A stretch of DNA of 64,000 nt from Cordia subcordata (GCA_028554755.1 JAPTOF010000006.1:15499001-15563000); one strand, 5' to 3'. Positions 36,311 through 49,007 are shown, counted from the stretch's first letter. Program-made: numbers and translations. The notes: generated by a model from the sequence alone, not told the origin.

Positions 36311-36528
36311 AATGGTAGGCTCATAGTATTTCAACGGCTCATCCCTGTTCCCATTATGCACATTTCAATTAAATTTAACATTTTTAATTTTAAGATACCG
36401 TGTGTATACATATATATCTAAATCGTGCTTTGAATTACATTATGAAATATAGTTAAAATTATTACTAATTTAATCCAATAAATAAAAAAATCTTCTTTCT
36501 CTGTGTGCATATAATATACATACATACA

Positions 36529-37380
36529 CTAATATTAAGCGTGTGCACTGCACAATGTACGAAACTAATCTAGACCATTCCGGTCTCGATTTATTTCTCC
36601 ATATTCTATTTAGACCATCTTGACCTCTATTTCTTCTCCTAGTTCAAACCATCTGATTTTATCTCCATGACCAATCTTTGATTAGGGTTCTTAATTTAGC
36701 ACTCCTAGGTTATGCTCAACTTTGTTTTAGCTATCTTGATTTAGCATTATTAGTTCTTGGTTCTTAGTTTGTAGGATTATTAGTCCTTACTTTGGCTCTT
36801 GTAAAGTTTAATCCCATTCGACAACTTGAGTTTGTGGGGGGTTGTCGAAGAATATTTTGATTATTATTGTATTTCCTTATTTTTTGGTATTAGATTTGGC
36901 AGTAGTATAGATTAGCTTTTTTAATTAGTCTAGCTTCTACTCTTATTCACCAAGTTACCTTATTAGACTAGCTTTTAGTCTTGCTCACCAAAATAGTGCT
37001 CAATTTATTTGAAAATTAGATTCATCCATTGAGGAAATATTTATTAAGCAAGGAAATGTTTTTAGGCAAAGAAAAATGAAATGACAGGTAGACACATGAC
37101 AGAGTTAAATTAAGCATGGAATCTACTTTATAATATATATAGATATAGATGTGTGACATATTTTTTTTAATTTTTATATAAAAATAAAAATATTTTTGAA
37201 CTTATGAAGTTCACCATACTTCTACCTATGCCCTTCTATATATATAATAAAAGAGAGCACATGTTATATTAATTAATGTCACTTGTCATCATGTTATACA
37301 ATTTTTTTCGCCTAAAAGAATTTCCTTCATCAGAATAATTTCTTAATTTAATGAGTTTATTCACAATCTATTTATTCAAT
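36529..37380 (-). mobile_element. Helitron 3' terminal region A
   Basis: On the minus strand the sequence ends ...TTAATATTAG, directly followed by T, with a perfect stem TGTGCA/TGCACA (36542-36554) about 12 bases inside. This is the Helitron 3' signature. Inside, 36984-37380 is a diverged copy of 42487-42925 (shared phrases ATAGTGCTCAATTT, GAAATGTTTTTAGGCAAAG, TAAATTAAGCATGGAAT, CACTTGTCATCATGTTAT). The matching 5' end was not found. Possibly a non-autonomous relative of the Helitron whose genes lie at 42.9-55.8 kb. Confidence 0.5.
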
Positions 37381-37576
37381 AGTCTATTTATTTTTCTATT
37401 TTTTTGCTCAACTTCCATTTATTATTTTTTATTTCACATCTTTCTTTGTTTACGATTGATTGATCATTTAAAAGGAAATAAATTTTATTTAGTCCTTGCT
37501 TGCCTCCCAAAAGTATGGGGCTTTCTTGCGTAAGTAGTAGTGTTTGACCCTTGCATTGTGCACATTTAAATTAAAT

Positions 37577-38415
37577 AGGGTAAAATACACTAGACCCTCC
37601 TATAGTTTATCAAAAGTGTATCGATCCCCCATCCTCCCCACTAGTCTAAAAAGTCTCTCATAGCCTCCTATGGTCCATAAAAATGCTCCAAACCCCCTGC
37701 CTTTAAAAAATTTATTATCTTTAACCATGATTATTCAAAATTACCCAAACCATCCTTCTTTCTTTTATAAAAGAAATGTTACTAAAAAGATTTGAACCAT
37801 CAACATCAAATTAAAACAACAAATATTCTAACCAACTAAACTATAAATAAGTTATGTTTTAATTTAATTTATATTTAGAATATATAATGGTATAATGATT
37901 TATACCTTCAAGAAATACTTGTTGTCAATAAAAGTAAAAGCAAATTATGACAATGAAGTAATAAAAACGCAAGATTAGATTGAATAATTAATATTAATTG
38001 CACTCCAGAGGAAATTATTCGATTTAAATCTTTATATTTTTTCAAAAAATAACATCTTAACTAACTCCACTCAACAATATTTAACCCCGGTATATACTTT
38101 GCATAATGATTTATATATTTAGAATATATAATAGTTACCAAAAAATACTTGTTATAGTCTAGTTGATTAAAGTATTTGTTGTTTTAATTTGAGATGAGCG
38201 TTCAAGTCTTTTTAGCAACATTTCTTTTGTAAAAGAAAGAAGGATAATTTGGGTAATTTTGAATAAATCATAGTTAAAAATAACGAATTTTTTAACGTTA
38301 GGGGGGTTTGGTGCACTTTTATGGACCATATGGGGGTTATGAAAGATTTCTTATACTACAGGAGAGTTCGGTGCACTTTTGATAAACTACAGGGGAGTCT
38401 AATACATTTTTCTCT
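37577..38415. mobile_element. Foldback-like element with about 320-bp inverted arms
   Basis: The left arm (37577 to about 37895) begins GGGTAAAATACACTAGACCC; the right arm (about 38095-38415) ends GGGGAGTCTAATACATTTTT. The arms are imperfect inverted copies, recognisable by AGTTTATCAAAAGTG / CACTTTTGATAAACT, ATGGTCCATAAAA / TTTTATGGACCAT and AAATTAAAACAACAAATA / TATTTGTTGTTTTAATTT. The loop is about 200 bp and AT-rich. No coding. A clear target duplication was not found. Long arms suggest a Mutator-like MITE or a foldback element. Confidence 0.8.
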
Positions 38416-38984
38416 ATTTAGTATATTAAAATGTATGCAAAAATTAAAATTCTCATTGTAATTTAAGAAATTATTATATTAAATTATATTAAAATTGAAA
38501 CTCTAAGTTTAATTAAAGAAAGTTATTATACTAAACTCCAATTTAGAATAAATTTAGGAAAGTTGACTCCCTTCCAAAATTCCGGGTGTTCAATCTTTAG
38601 GTTTGAAAAATAACTTAAAAATGGAGATTCTCAAAGAAAACATATAATAGAGCCAACTTTGTGTACCAACTCCGTTAAATAAAGTATTTTTTCACAAAGT
38701 GGAAAAAAATATGATTGTCCATGCGAGGTAGTTAACGACGTACAATTTTTCTTCCATAAAAAATAAAATAATGCTATTATTTTGATAATCTTCTAATTAA
38801 TATTGAAAAAATAATTAAGTTGCTGCCGAGCTGAAGTTCAAATATCAAGCTTTGCTAGGAAACATAGGAAATGTTCTACTATAACTTGATTTTGTTCTAC
38901 TGTTATGAACATATGATAAGAAATTGTAGAAAGATCATAAAAGAAACTAGAATTTAGAAATATATGCTAGATCACAATGTTGCA

Positions 38985-38994
38985 TTTCCCTATA

Positions 38995-39029
<35 letters not shown>

Positions 39030-39037
39030 GTATATAT
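38985..39037. repeat. (AT)n microsatellite
   Basis: TATA repeats with two CATATA/GTATA interruptions. The flanks at 38930-39320 contain two loosely related copies of a unit with AGCATTTAGAAATAT/AGAATTTAGAAATAT and TAATGCATAAAA. No gene. Confidence 0.8.
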
Positions 39038-40059
39038 ACCTCCTTCATCTTCTAATGGTTTTTTTGGGCCACAGTCTCTTGCTGAAATATGAAGAAACTA
39101 GCATTTAGAAATATTGGTCCAAAATGTGACACTACATTTGTAAGCTTTTCACCATCAGTAATCCTTGAAAGGGCTACAATGTAATGCATAAAAATTTGAG
39201 GGAAAGAGAAAAGGGTGAGAACTTGCCTACCTTCAAGAAATCTTCCAAATTGTGAAGATACATTTGCAAGTTTTTCATCAACAATAGTCCTTTAAAGTCC
39301 AGCAACTTAATGCATAAAAGTATTTTCCAATTAACGTCCAATGTGAAAACCCGTAAAAAGAAAATATAGCATGCATGGAAAATAAAAGAGAAATGATAAA
39401 TTAGTCAACATAATGTTTGACAAGATTTATATACAAAGAAGATATGAATATTCAAATATTGCAGAGTCATTGAATTCAAAACAGTCATTATTTGACAATA
39501 TTTTATTTAAAATTTCAAAATAATTGTATCTAACTTTATAAGATTTTTATTTAATTATTATTTGATAAGATATGATTTAAGTATTCGAATTAAAATAATT
39601 AAATATATTGGAGGTGATATATGGTGAGTGACAATTATTTTAAAAGTTTTTCTTTCTTTATTTTAGTTGGAGAGTTGCTTATTTGTTGACAAATGACTTG
39701 ATTTCTCCCTTAAAATATTATTAATTTTTTTTTCTTTATTTTAGTTATAGAAATGATTCATTAGATGAAATTTGGGTTGAATGTAACTCAAACTAAAAGC
39801 TTTGGTTTACATGTAACTAAATCCAATAACGGATATATTATATGTGCTTTCCTTTCTGTTAGAGGAATGATTATACATACCTTTCTTTTGGTCATAAGAG
39901 TGCTTTATGGCATATAATTTGGTTTAAATGTAACTCAAACTAAATCTAATAACTTTTTTTTTTCTTTTTCTTTTTGGTTGTAGGGATGCTTTATTACATA
40001 AGATTCTGTTATTGGTTTTTGCCAAATGAACAAAGCATTGGTAGGTGCATGATGGTTCT

Positions 40060-40985
40060 CTAGATTTTGAAGCTAATGTCTCGTACATTGAAGAAGCATT
40101 TCTAATATATAAAAGCACTCTAGGGATAGCCAAAAGTCTTTGATCTTTTGAATAATAATTCAATAGGAGTTATCCACTTGAAGTTACTGATCTTCTGGTC
40201 TGCTTGGATTGAGCTTATTGAGAAATTATCTTACTATGCCCCTTACACCATAAATTGGTAAAATGACGTAATTAGATGTTTTTGATCTTTTCGAAAACCA
40301 CCACTTCAGAGAAATTACTTCAAGCTTTTCTTAGGGCTCGTTTAGGTTGGTTTTTTTCAAAAACGTTTTTTTTAACAGCTTTTGAAAAATAACTTTTTTT
40401 AGAAGCTGAAAATTCTGGTTTGTAAAAAAAGCTGTATTTGAATTTTTTTAGAGTTTCAACTTTTTTTTAAGCTAAATAAATTGTTATTACAAATTTAATA
40501 TAAGTTTTTCTAGGAAAAAACTGTTTTTTCTTAAAGTAAAACTATCCAAACAGACCCTTAATTGAGTCAGCTCGGGATGTTGAACTTGTCATACAACAAC
40601 TTTATAGGTAAAATACCACCGAACACTTGCCTACAAACTTATGAAGCCTAAACATTTGTGAATAATTCTAGACTTTGCAAGGAACCACTTAAATAAGCTT
40701 GCCCAAGAGATGTGGTTCCGCGAAGTCCAAAGTTCAACCTGGATGAGTAAGAACATGAGGATTAATCGATCGCCAAGGGATTCTATCTAAGTATGGCACT
40801 TGGTTTCATTTTTTATTTTTGAGGTGTATGTGGTACTTTGTTTTTCAACCAATTCTAAAGATATTCCTTTTTCAAGGTTTTTTAGGAAATGGAAGGTTCA
40901 GTCTACACAATAATAGCTTTGAAGTTGGCCAGATTGCAAAGATGGCTTCGAAGGCTGAAGCTTTTGTCTAATTCCTTTCAGTGGC
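40060..40985 (+). pseudogene. Leucine-rich-repeat receptor-like protein, 3' part, decayed
   Basis: Plus-strand reading across stops gives the C-terminal end of a receptor-like protein: VSYIEEAFLIYKSTLG (40078), PLEVTDL..GLLGLSLLRNYLT (40166), IGKMT*LDVFDLFENHHF (40252), then, after a MITE, LSQLGMLNLSYNNFIGKIPP (40563) and a cap region with NNSRLCKEPLK*ACP (40660). A transmembrane segment follows (MALGFIFYF*GVCGTLFFNQ, 40794) and a short basic tail, VYTIIALKLARLQRWLRRLK (40903). Plant proteins of this kind sit in the plasma membrane and sense pathogens or peptides. At least seven stops; no kinase domain. Only the last LRRs are left and the N-terminal ectodomain is absent. The copy lies between two Helitron termini. 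Confidence 0.85.
40334..40557. mobile_element. Tourist-like MITE with TTA target duplication
   Basis: 224 bp with terminal inverted repeats GGGCTCGTTTAGG and TCCAAACAGACCC, flanked by TTA at 40331-40333 and 40558-40560. The TTA duplication and the G(G)GNCTGTTTGG ends fit PIF/Harbinger (Tourist) MITEs. It is inserted in the receptor-like-protein pseudogene; removing it rejoins the reading SSF...LSQLGMLN. Confidence 0.88.
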
Positions 40986-41581
40986 ATTCTTGGTTTCAAT
41001 TTTACCTTTAATTTCGTATGATCGTGAACTTCATTCTGTTTCATAATCTACATTAAGATAAGTTCTACCTTGTCTTGAGCTGTCATTTCAAAGTATCTAC
41101 TACTAAGCAACTAGCCTTTTCAATTTTCAACTACTATTTATATGTTTAACTTTCATAAGTTATTTTGATATTTGTATAGTTTTGAAGGATTTTTGTTATT
41201 GGAAAAAATTATTTGGTAATACAAACAAGTGAACGTTAAGTATTCATAGAAAAAGAAAAATATGACATTAAAACTTTCAAAGTAGAACTCCAATACTAGA
41301 AAACAAGGAGTATAAACAAAGGTAGGCTGATGTATCATATTATTATTTAAATATTGAACAAAATTTTTTATTATTTAAATATTAAACAAAAATTTTGTAA
41401 CTACTTGCGATAGGTTTAACTAATGAATCATCATTATATTTGCTTCCTTTGAATCTTCATATTTAAGCTAAAGTTTTAAGCTTATAAATTAATGAATATG
41501 AAATATCATTTTTTGTTGTTAATTGAGTCAATTAGTGCTATGAGGAGAATCTAGTATCTTATATAGTGAATTTGGAGTTAA

Positions 41582-41914
41582 GTGATTTTTTTTTTAATGA
41601 GAGGAATGTATATTCTAACATCTTCTCGCATTACATGTTACCTAACAACAACCATGAAACAAGTGCTTACATTAAGAAAAAATGAGTCATGTGAGAGAAA
41701 TAAAAGAACAGATTGGTCATGCATGGATATTGAAGTTGAGACTGGGATACAACTAAATCATGTCCCAGCTCTATTAAGAGGATTGAAGTTTCATCCTAAA
41801 ATTATTGATGTTAAGAGGGTTATTCAAGGTTTTTATATAATGGACTTAGAATTGGTGATTTTTCATATAGGAGGAGTATATTACAATATTTGCTATCACC
41901 ATTTTTATAATCAA
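41582..41914 (+). other. Open frame of unknown nature
   Basis: A plus-strand frame runs from 41582 to 41986, crossing the Helitron end at 41915. The part before it reads without stops through DWSCMDIEVETGIQLNHVPAL. No family is recognised. Base composition is that of its surroundings, and a chance frame or a fragment of an old gene are equally likely. Confidence 0.2.
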
Positions 41915-42486
41915 CTAAAGTATATCCCGTGCAATGCACAAGAAAAATACGTATTTTTTATGTTTTTATTTATTATTGATAGCTAATATTTACCATCTAT
42001 GTAAGGATAAAATATATACTTTTTTTGTAAAATTTAGTTTTCATGTAAAATTTTAATACTAATTTTTTTTTTTTGGTTATAGATCTTCAATAATTAAATA
42101 AAATATTTAAATTGGAAAGTCAAAATTAGAAGATAATTTGATAAAGGTGAAAAAACCAATAAAGATGAATAACATATATGTGAGTTTAACTCAATATATA
42201 TATTAATTATAATTATAATTTATGCGAGGTAAAAAAAAATCTCTTTTATAATTTTTTTATAATTTTTTATACTAATAATATTTTTATGGGGGATTTGCAA
42301 TAATCGAGTAGAACATTTAAATTGAGAAAATAAAATCAGAAGAATGATCTCATCTAAAAAAGAAAAAAAGTAGTAGAAGAGGAATAATATATTTATTAGA
42401 GTTTAACTTATTTTTGGGAGAAAAGAAATTGATCAAAAAGAATTAGAACACGTGGGATTATTAGAAAAGGAAATTATTTTTTATTG

Positions 42487-42737
42487 ACCAAAATAGTGCT
42501 CAATTTGTTTGGAAATTAGATTCATTAGTTAAGGAAATATTTGTTGAGCGAGGAAATGTTTTTAGGCAAAGAAAAATGAAATGACATGACGACATGTGAC
42601 AAAGTTAAATTAAGCATGGAATACATACATACATACATACGTACGTACATACATATATATATATATATTGATTTTTTTATATAAAAATAAAAATATTTTT
42701 TGAGTTGATCAAGTTTGTCATACTTCTACCTATTCCC

Positions 42738-42792
<55 letters not shown>

Positions 42793-42925
42793 AATAGAGT
42801 ACAAGCTATATTAATTAGTGCCACTTGTCATCATGTTATGTAATTTTGTTTTCACCTAAAAGATTTCCTTTATCAGAATAATTTCTTAATTAATGAATTT
42901 ATTCACAATCTATATATTATGTAAA
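42487..42925. repeat. Second copy of the 36984-37380 repeat
   Basis: Shares the phrases listed at 36529-37380. It has an expanded microsatellite (TACA)n at 42623-42655 and (TA)n at 42741-42787 that the other copy lacks. It starts where the helicase reading ends (42930), so it belongs to the Helitron 3' region or replaced the last part of the helicase. Confidence 0.75.
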
Positions 42926-42929
42926 GTAG

Positions 42930-45100
42930 AGTATATATCTTTTCCTTCAATAGTAGAACCTGATATTAAAATTGCTTCAAGTATCCACTTTCCCAATTGA
43001 GTGAGTATCATTCTTGTAGCATTGCAAGTCCCTATACTTGGGTTGACTTTCCTGAGCAAAATTACTAGTAGACCAACTTTGACTTCGAGTTTTGTATTCG
43101 TGAGAACTTCAAAGTGTTCAAAAATTCTATTGGATGTTGAACTTCCAAGTCCAATGTTCTGTCATTTGCTTTTGGAATTATGCTAAAGCTAAAGGTCTCT
43201 CTTTGTATTTTCTGCATGAAATGATCATTTATGTTGTCAACAATTTCATTTGTTGGTGCAAGAATGATCCTTTTTTTCAAATACTCTGTATTATACTAGT
43301 TTTCCCAAAAATTTGAGTAAGTGTCATTAAAGATAGTCTCTATAGGATCTAATTCATAGCTGAGCAGGTGTTCTTGTGGAACTTCTATCCACGTGGCTTC
43401 TACTTCATCATTTCTTCTAATAGATTCAATAGTCCAATCTCCAACTTGTATTAGCCAATTTCTAAAACAATTGATTTTCTCTGCTTCTTCATTTGTATTT
43501 GCTTCAGAATATATTCTCATCTTTCTTTGTAGAGTGAAGACTTTGTAGTGTTGCCATAGATATGATCTATTTATTGAAGCATTCACAATATCAACTCGTT
43601 TACCTTTTGGAACTAGAAGCAGAATCTATCTAAAATCCCCACAAAGCACAATAGTTACTCCACCAAATGGTTTTTTTAAGATTCTGAAAAAGTAAATCTC
43701 AAGATGTCTCTCAAACTTTTATCTACAACTTCAAAGGCAAACTTGTGGTCCATTGGAGCTCCATCCCAATTGATTAGATTAGATTTTGCTAATAACTTTG
43801 CAAGTTTAGATCCCTATGATATACTGCATGTTTTGTCTTGAAATAACTCAATTAGGATGTCAAATCTACTATGTGTTGTTCTTTCTCCAAGTAATAACAA
43901 ATATGGCATACCTAAATTTCTTGTTGATGTTAGCATTTTACAAATTGTTTAATTATATTGATAAGACATTATAAAATAGCTAACATGTATATGCATGAGG
44001 TTTAATGTTCAAGTTTTTCATAATTGCTTACCGGAAGAGGCAACTATGAATCCAAGTCTCTACTCTGATCTTAATCTTGTGATCAATGTCTTATATAGAA
44101 AAGTCTTGCCAGTTCCACCATGTCCATAAATAAAGGACAACTATCCTTTTGCATTGTATACTGAATCAAGAACACAGTCATAAATCTTTTCTTGATCCTC
44201 ATTCAGTTAAAGGAATAATTTGTGATGTTGAAACACATTTCTTGCCGAATCAACTTGTTACTCAAATCCTTTAGCAATTCACTGGATGGTAATGGCACTC
44301 CATTCACTTTTGTCAATTTTTTGCCAAATTCATTCAAGTTTTTTCCAATTCTAATAGAGTGTAGTTCTTTATTTGTTCAACATCAAGTTGCAAATGTGTA
44401 TCCCTAAATAGCTTCCTTTGTTTATACAAAATGTCTTCTAAAAGTGACTCCCAATTAGTTTCCCAAAGTTTCTTTGCATCTGAAACTTCACAAAAAAGGA
44501 TAATAGTGACAAAAAGATTTCTTAGTTGATTTGCTAATGCTAATTGAGATGCTTCTTTTAAACAATCACGCCATTCTTTATCGCCATCAAGTATTCCATA
44601 AGCATAGTAAGCCTCTTGATAAGAGTTATATTTTTTCCATTCACTGTCCTGATATCATTGTAACTTGTAGGCCCTTTAACTACATTTAAAAGCATTCTTA
44701 AGTAATATGCATTACCAACTGATGGTGCACATGAGAAATTCTACCAATTACTTTCTCACTTTTTCTTGTTTATTAGAGCTTCTTTGAGTTGTTCCAAACA
44801 AGTTTAGTAGGGAATTCTACATAAATAAGATTCCTTGCCAATCATTGTCATGATCAGTGACTATCACTTTGTGAACACTGTTTTCCCCACATTTTGCCTA
44901 TTTGTGACAAGTTCTAGATTATCTAAATGTTGTAATGATATGAATTGTTCTTCTTCTAAATGGAATATCAACCTTTCCACTGATAGTTTTCGATAATGTA
45001 TATCAAACTAGAAAATTCTCCATATGCCTTCACATGCAGAAAGGTACCTATGAAGACATAAATAATTATTTTTTTTGTCATCGTTTATTAGATGCCCTTG
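42930..45100 (-). pseudogene. RepHel helicase part (PIF1-type), C-terminus missing
   Basis: Minus-strand landmarks of a PIF1-family helicase: Walker A FIYGHGGTGKTFLY (44135-44094), INRSYLWQHYKVFTLQ (43570), RIILAPTNEIVDNINDHFMQ (43270), then EFLNTLKFSRI and NATRMILTQLGKWILEA (43030-42985). The reading stops at about 42930 after ISGSTIEGKDIY. The last roughly 100 residues normally containing the INKSQGQT and YVALSR motifs are absent; the 42487-42925 repeat begins there. Multiple stops and shifts. In an active Helitron this part unwinds DNA during rolling-circle transposition. Confidence 0.9.
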
Positions 45101-45760
45101 CTTTGCAAATTTGCTTTATAAATAATTAGTTTATGAACAAACATATTATCATTTCAATTTTGTAAAAAGTGAGATGTGTTTTGGAGTCTTGGATTAAGTA
45201 GTTGTGTTATACCTACAATCAAGAAATGCCTTGATTTCATCAACATGCTTAGTTTGTGATTCATTGTATTTTTCACTTATTGGAGCATTGTTTTGAATCA
45301 ACATAGTTGATCTATCTGAACCTTTGTTGATGTACTTGAAGAGATACTTGATCGCTTTGGTCCTATTGTACCATTCCATATTAATATGTGAAACTTGATG
45401 AAAAGATCTATGTTGTGAGGTACAATGTATTGATTGTCTAGCTTGAGGCCTGCTACGACTGTCTTTTAGCCTCTTACAAATGGGGTAACCTTCTTCATCA
45501 ATTGTTGTTGCTTCATAAAATATTTTCAGGTACCTTTTTATACAATTTCCATCTTCTATGCATTAGGCTTTTAAATTTAATAAGCCTCAAGATCCATGCA
45601 ACATGAATTTGCAAATTGCTTTGTATGCTATAGGATCAACATTTGTATCTGAAATTTTAGCACTAATGATCTGATCAATAAATTCTAGGCTCCCAACTCT
45701 GTCTCTTTCGTAAATCCAGAATAAGATATGTGTATGTAGTAGTCCTCTTTTTTGAAACTT

Positions 45761-45809
<49 letters not shown>

Positions 45810-47310
45810 TACATACATACATATATACATATATGTGTGTGTGTGTGTGATTGAAGTTGACTATAAAAATGTTAAAAATATTTTGCAGTCATATAATATA
45901 TAAGAAGTAATATGAATGAATTTATCTTCACCTGTGAGTGATCTACCAAAAATGTTTCTTTTTGTTAAATCTCGAAGCAATTCTTCTAACTTCACCTTGA
46001 ACACTTTACAAACAATATCTGGTTTATCTGCTAGTTTCAATCTAGGGAGTTCTTTCAACATATCACTAATCTCGAGTTGGTTAGCATTAGGATCAAATTT
46101 GGGTTGCAAACCAACGACATACTATCATTGCATCATGGTAATTTGTACCGTGTATTTTGGGCTTGATGTGAAAGAAGAAGGTAATACTATTCTTTGGCCC
46201 ATATGTGTTGCAAAATTATCTCCTTGTTGTATAGCATCACATACCCCTTGTTAGTAAATCTCCTTTCAACTTTGGTTGATTTAATTTCAACTAAGTTAAT
46301 CGCTCACATTCTATTGCTGTATAAGCATCAACAACAAATTATTGAAATAATTTTCTTGATAATAATAGAGTGTGTCTCTCGTTCGCTCTTTATTAGATTC
46401 TAAATGCATAGAATTCCTTCATTGAGATTTTATCTCTTTTCCAACTTTTATATTACCATCATTTGAGTAAGTCAAGCCAATGTGGTATCTGTTTTCCTTA
46501 TATGAAAATATCACTAGATATTGCAAAGCCACATAGGAAGGATGGAGTTCAGTAATCTTTTGTAACCCATAATTTTGTGAATGAACAATAATATCTCAAT
46601 TACTAATAGTTTTTCTTAAATCTCCAACAGTGAGCCCTGTGATTTCTAAAGTTGTAGGTTCACTATGCTGTTTCATTGTTGGTTGTTTAGAACCTAGGAG
46701 TCTAATTGAGAGACATGCATAATTAGAGTCATTAAACCTATCTCGTGCCATTCTAAAAACTTTAACCAAATTAGTTGTATTCATCAAACATTTCAGTCAT
46801 CTTTTTCACCACATTTTTATCAAGCATTCCTAATACATCTACATTATGTAGACAATTCAATCTGTTTTGGATCTTATTCTCTATGTCATGAATATAAAGT
46901 TGAACAAATTTAGAAAGCGGTCCTAGTTTAGGTAAAAAAAGACCCCATCTGACGATGGTTTTGTCCACTTATTCTAAAGATATGGACCTTTGGTTTGATT
47001 GATGACATTATCAATATTAGTACCTATTGAAGTGAATGCAAAAATTAAATTGTAAACTATAATATTTTTTTTAATTTCTTTGCTTCAACATTGTCCATAT
47101 CCGTTAACAATTCTTTCAAAGGTGAAGGAGGTTCTTTTAGTAACGACAAAACGACTTTTCCTTCTTGACAGCACATTGAGAATTGGAGTGGCAATAGTTG
47201 ACTTGCTTTGGTTCTTTCTTCAAAACAAAATTAGGCAACACAATGTTTGCCTTTTAATAGAATATTTGCCTTCTAATAGTAGTCCACAAAAGGTTCATTC
47301 TTGAAAGAAC
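45101..47310 (-). pseudogene. RepHel N-terminal part: Helitron-like N domain and Rep (HUH) nuclease
   Basis: Read from right to left: WGLFLPKLGPLSKFVQLYIH (46960), VKVFRMARDRFN (46760), LKLADKPDIVCKVFKVKLEE (46040), KRGLLHTHILFW (45750; H-x-H of the HUH nuclease), ICKFMLHG (45600) and the KAIKYLFKYINKGSDR segment (45360), which precedes the Rep catalytic tyrosines. The order and spacing are those of plant Helitron transposases. Stops and frame shifts in every segment. A microsatellite (45765-45855) sits just upstream of the HxH motif, probably in an intron. Confidence 0.88.
45765..45855. repeat. (TA)n(CA)n(CATA)n(TG)n microsatellite in the Rep gene
   Basis: Compound repeat of about 90 bp with an inverted CACACACA/TGTGTGTG pair, directly 5' of the VKFQKRG reading. 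It probably lies in the intron between the FGRSLTG and KFQKRG coding blocks. Confidence 0.8.
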
Positions 47311-49007
47311 CTACCTATAGTTTTTAAATAAATATATAAGCCTTTTGATTTTCCATTTCTTTTATTTGAAAATTATGAAATTTATACATTCGTGACAACA
47401 TATGCATCATTCTAAGTTGTTCAATACTTGTTTCAATTGTATGGAAATTCGGCTTATTCCTTCTTTTCTTGAGCATATTTTTCTTGTAAGCTCCAGCTTC
47501 CTATGCTTGCAAAATATAGTGAGACAAGAAGTCATCTATCATAGGTTTTGTATTAACATTTACTGAAAGGTGAACAAAAGTCCAAAAAGATTGAAAAAGT
47601 CAAACCCATTAAAGTTAACTTTTAATCTTTAAGCTTGCATTATCGATTCACTTAATACAACAAATGAACTAAATGTATCGATTTAGCAAGAAAGGCATAA
47701 AAAGAAAGTACCCTTTTCTATTTTTACATGGCCAAAGAAAGAAAGAAATAGTTGGGAACTTTAGTATCAGTTCTATAATTTATGATTTTATGTTATCAAA
47801 TGGCACTTCTTTTTAATTTCAAATCCCTTGTGGCTTCATTTTTTAATCCAACTCCTACAGTGTGTGGAGTGTCTTACACATTTGATAAAACTTTATTTAC
47901 TTGACTTGAGCATTTTTGTGTAATAACATATGTTGAAAAAGGTATCCATAAAGGATGATATCAAAATATCAACTTGATCTATTCGAGTTTTTGAAATTTT
48001 GGATATTTTGTAGGTTTTCTTGTTTTATTTTATTTAATAGTTAGAGTTGGTAAGGTGAAGAGACTAACAAAGGAAACAATGTATATTGGAAGGTCAATTT
48101 GGATTTCAACTACGTGGCCAAGTTGTCAAATAATGAGTAGAATATCTTTTATTGGTTTTTCAGCTTTAACTTGAATAATAAGCTCTTGCTATGTGTTACT
48201 GCATTAAAGATGATATGTAATTGGTTGTGTGTCTTGAATCTTGATATACTTGAAGAGCTTCTCTTTTGCAAGACATTTTTCATTCCTTTTGGTGAGTATG
48301 AACTAGATTGGTGACCATTTTTGGCAATGATTACTATTTTCTTGTTTAGACTTTTGCTTATTTTTATTTTTCTTTTCTTTTTGCAAAAACTTTGATATGT
48401 TCAAGCTTATTTAAGTCTTTTTCAGTAAGCAATGGAAAATATTATGTTGTTCTATCTTTTTGTTTCTCAAGTTAAACTTTCTTGTCTCGATGAGTGGTTA
48501 AAGGCTTATAGATTGATCTCCAAATTTCAATGAATTGCTTTGGTGATTCAACCTTTTCCCATTACCTCTTTTGCATTTGTGTATCAATGGCTTATTCACA
48601 TTTTGATATGTTTTCTTTGGCTCACAATCTTATGCCTGATTCTATCATATAATATAATAATACCTAAATACACTTGCTTGTTAATGGATATGATCTTCTT
48701 TCCAAGATACTAATGAGACCAAGTTACCTAAATGTATTGCTGAAGGTATCTCATGACGATTTATTTTTTTCTTGAAAAGAGAACATAACATTATAAAAAG
48801 AAAAGTAATTTGAAAACAACATCAATACTAAATATTAACTTTTTGGATCCCAAGTCATATGAAGCATATATTCGCCTTAAATGCAACACAATTGGATCTT
48901 CTACTCTTCTAAATCCTTATCATCATCATCAACATTTTTCTTCGGTAACTTCCTTTTTCTATTCGCCGTTCTTTTCTTGATCTTTGAATAGTACTTTGCA
49001 ATGGGGA
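47311..49007. other. Helitron spacer DNA
   Basis: No domain is readable. At 48900-49000 the minus strand gives a basic stretch then an acidic tail (KKRTANRKRKLPKK, VDDDDKDLEE, stop), like the C-terminal nuclear-localisation tail of Helitron RPA proteins; a similar tail exists at 50926-51000, so one may be a duplicate. Confidence 0.35.
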
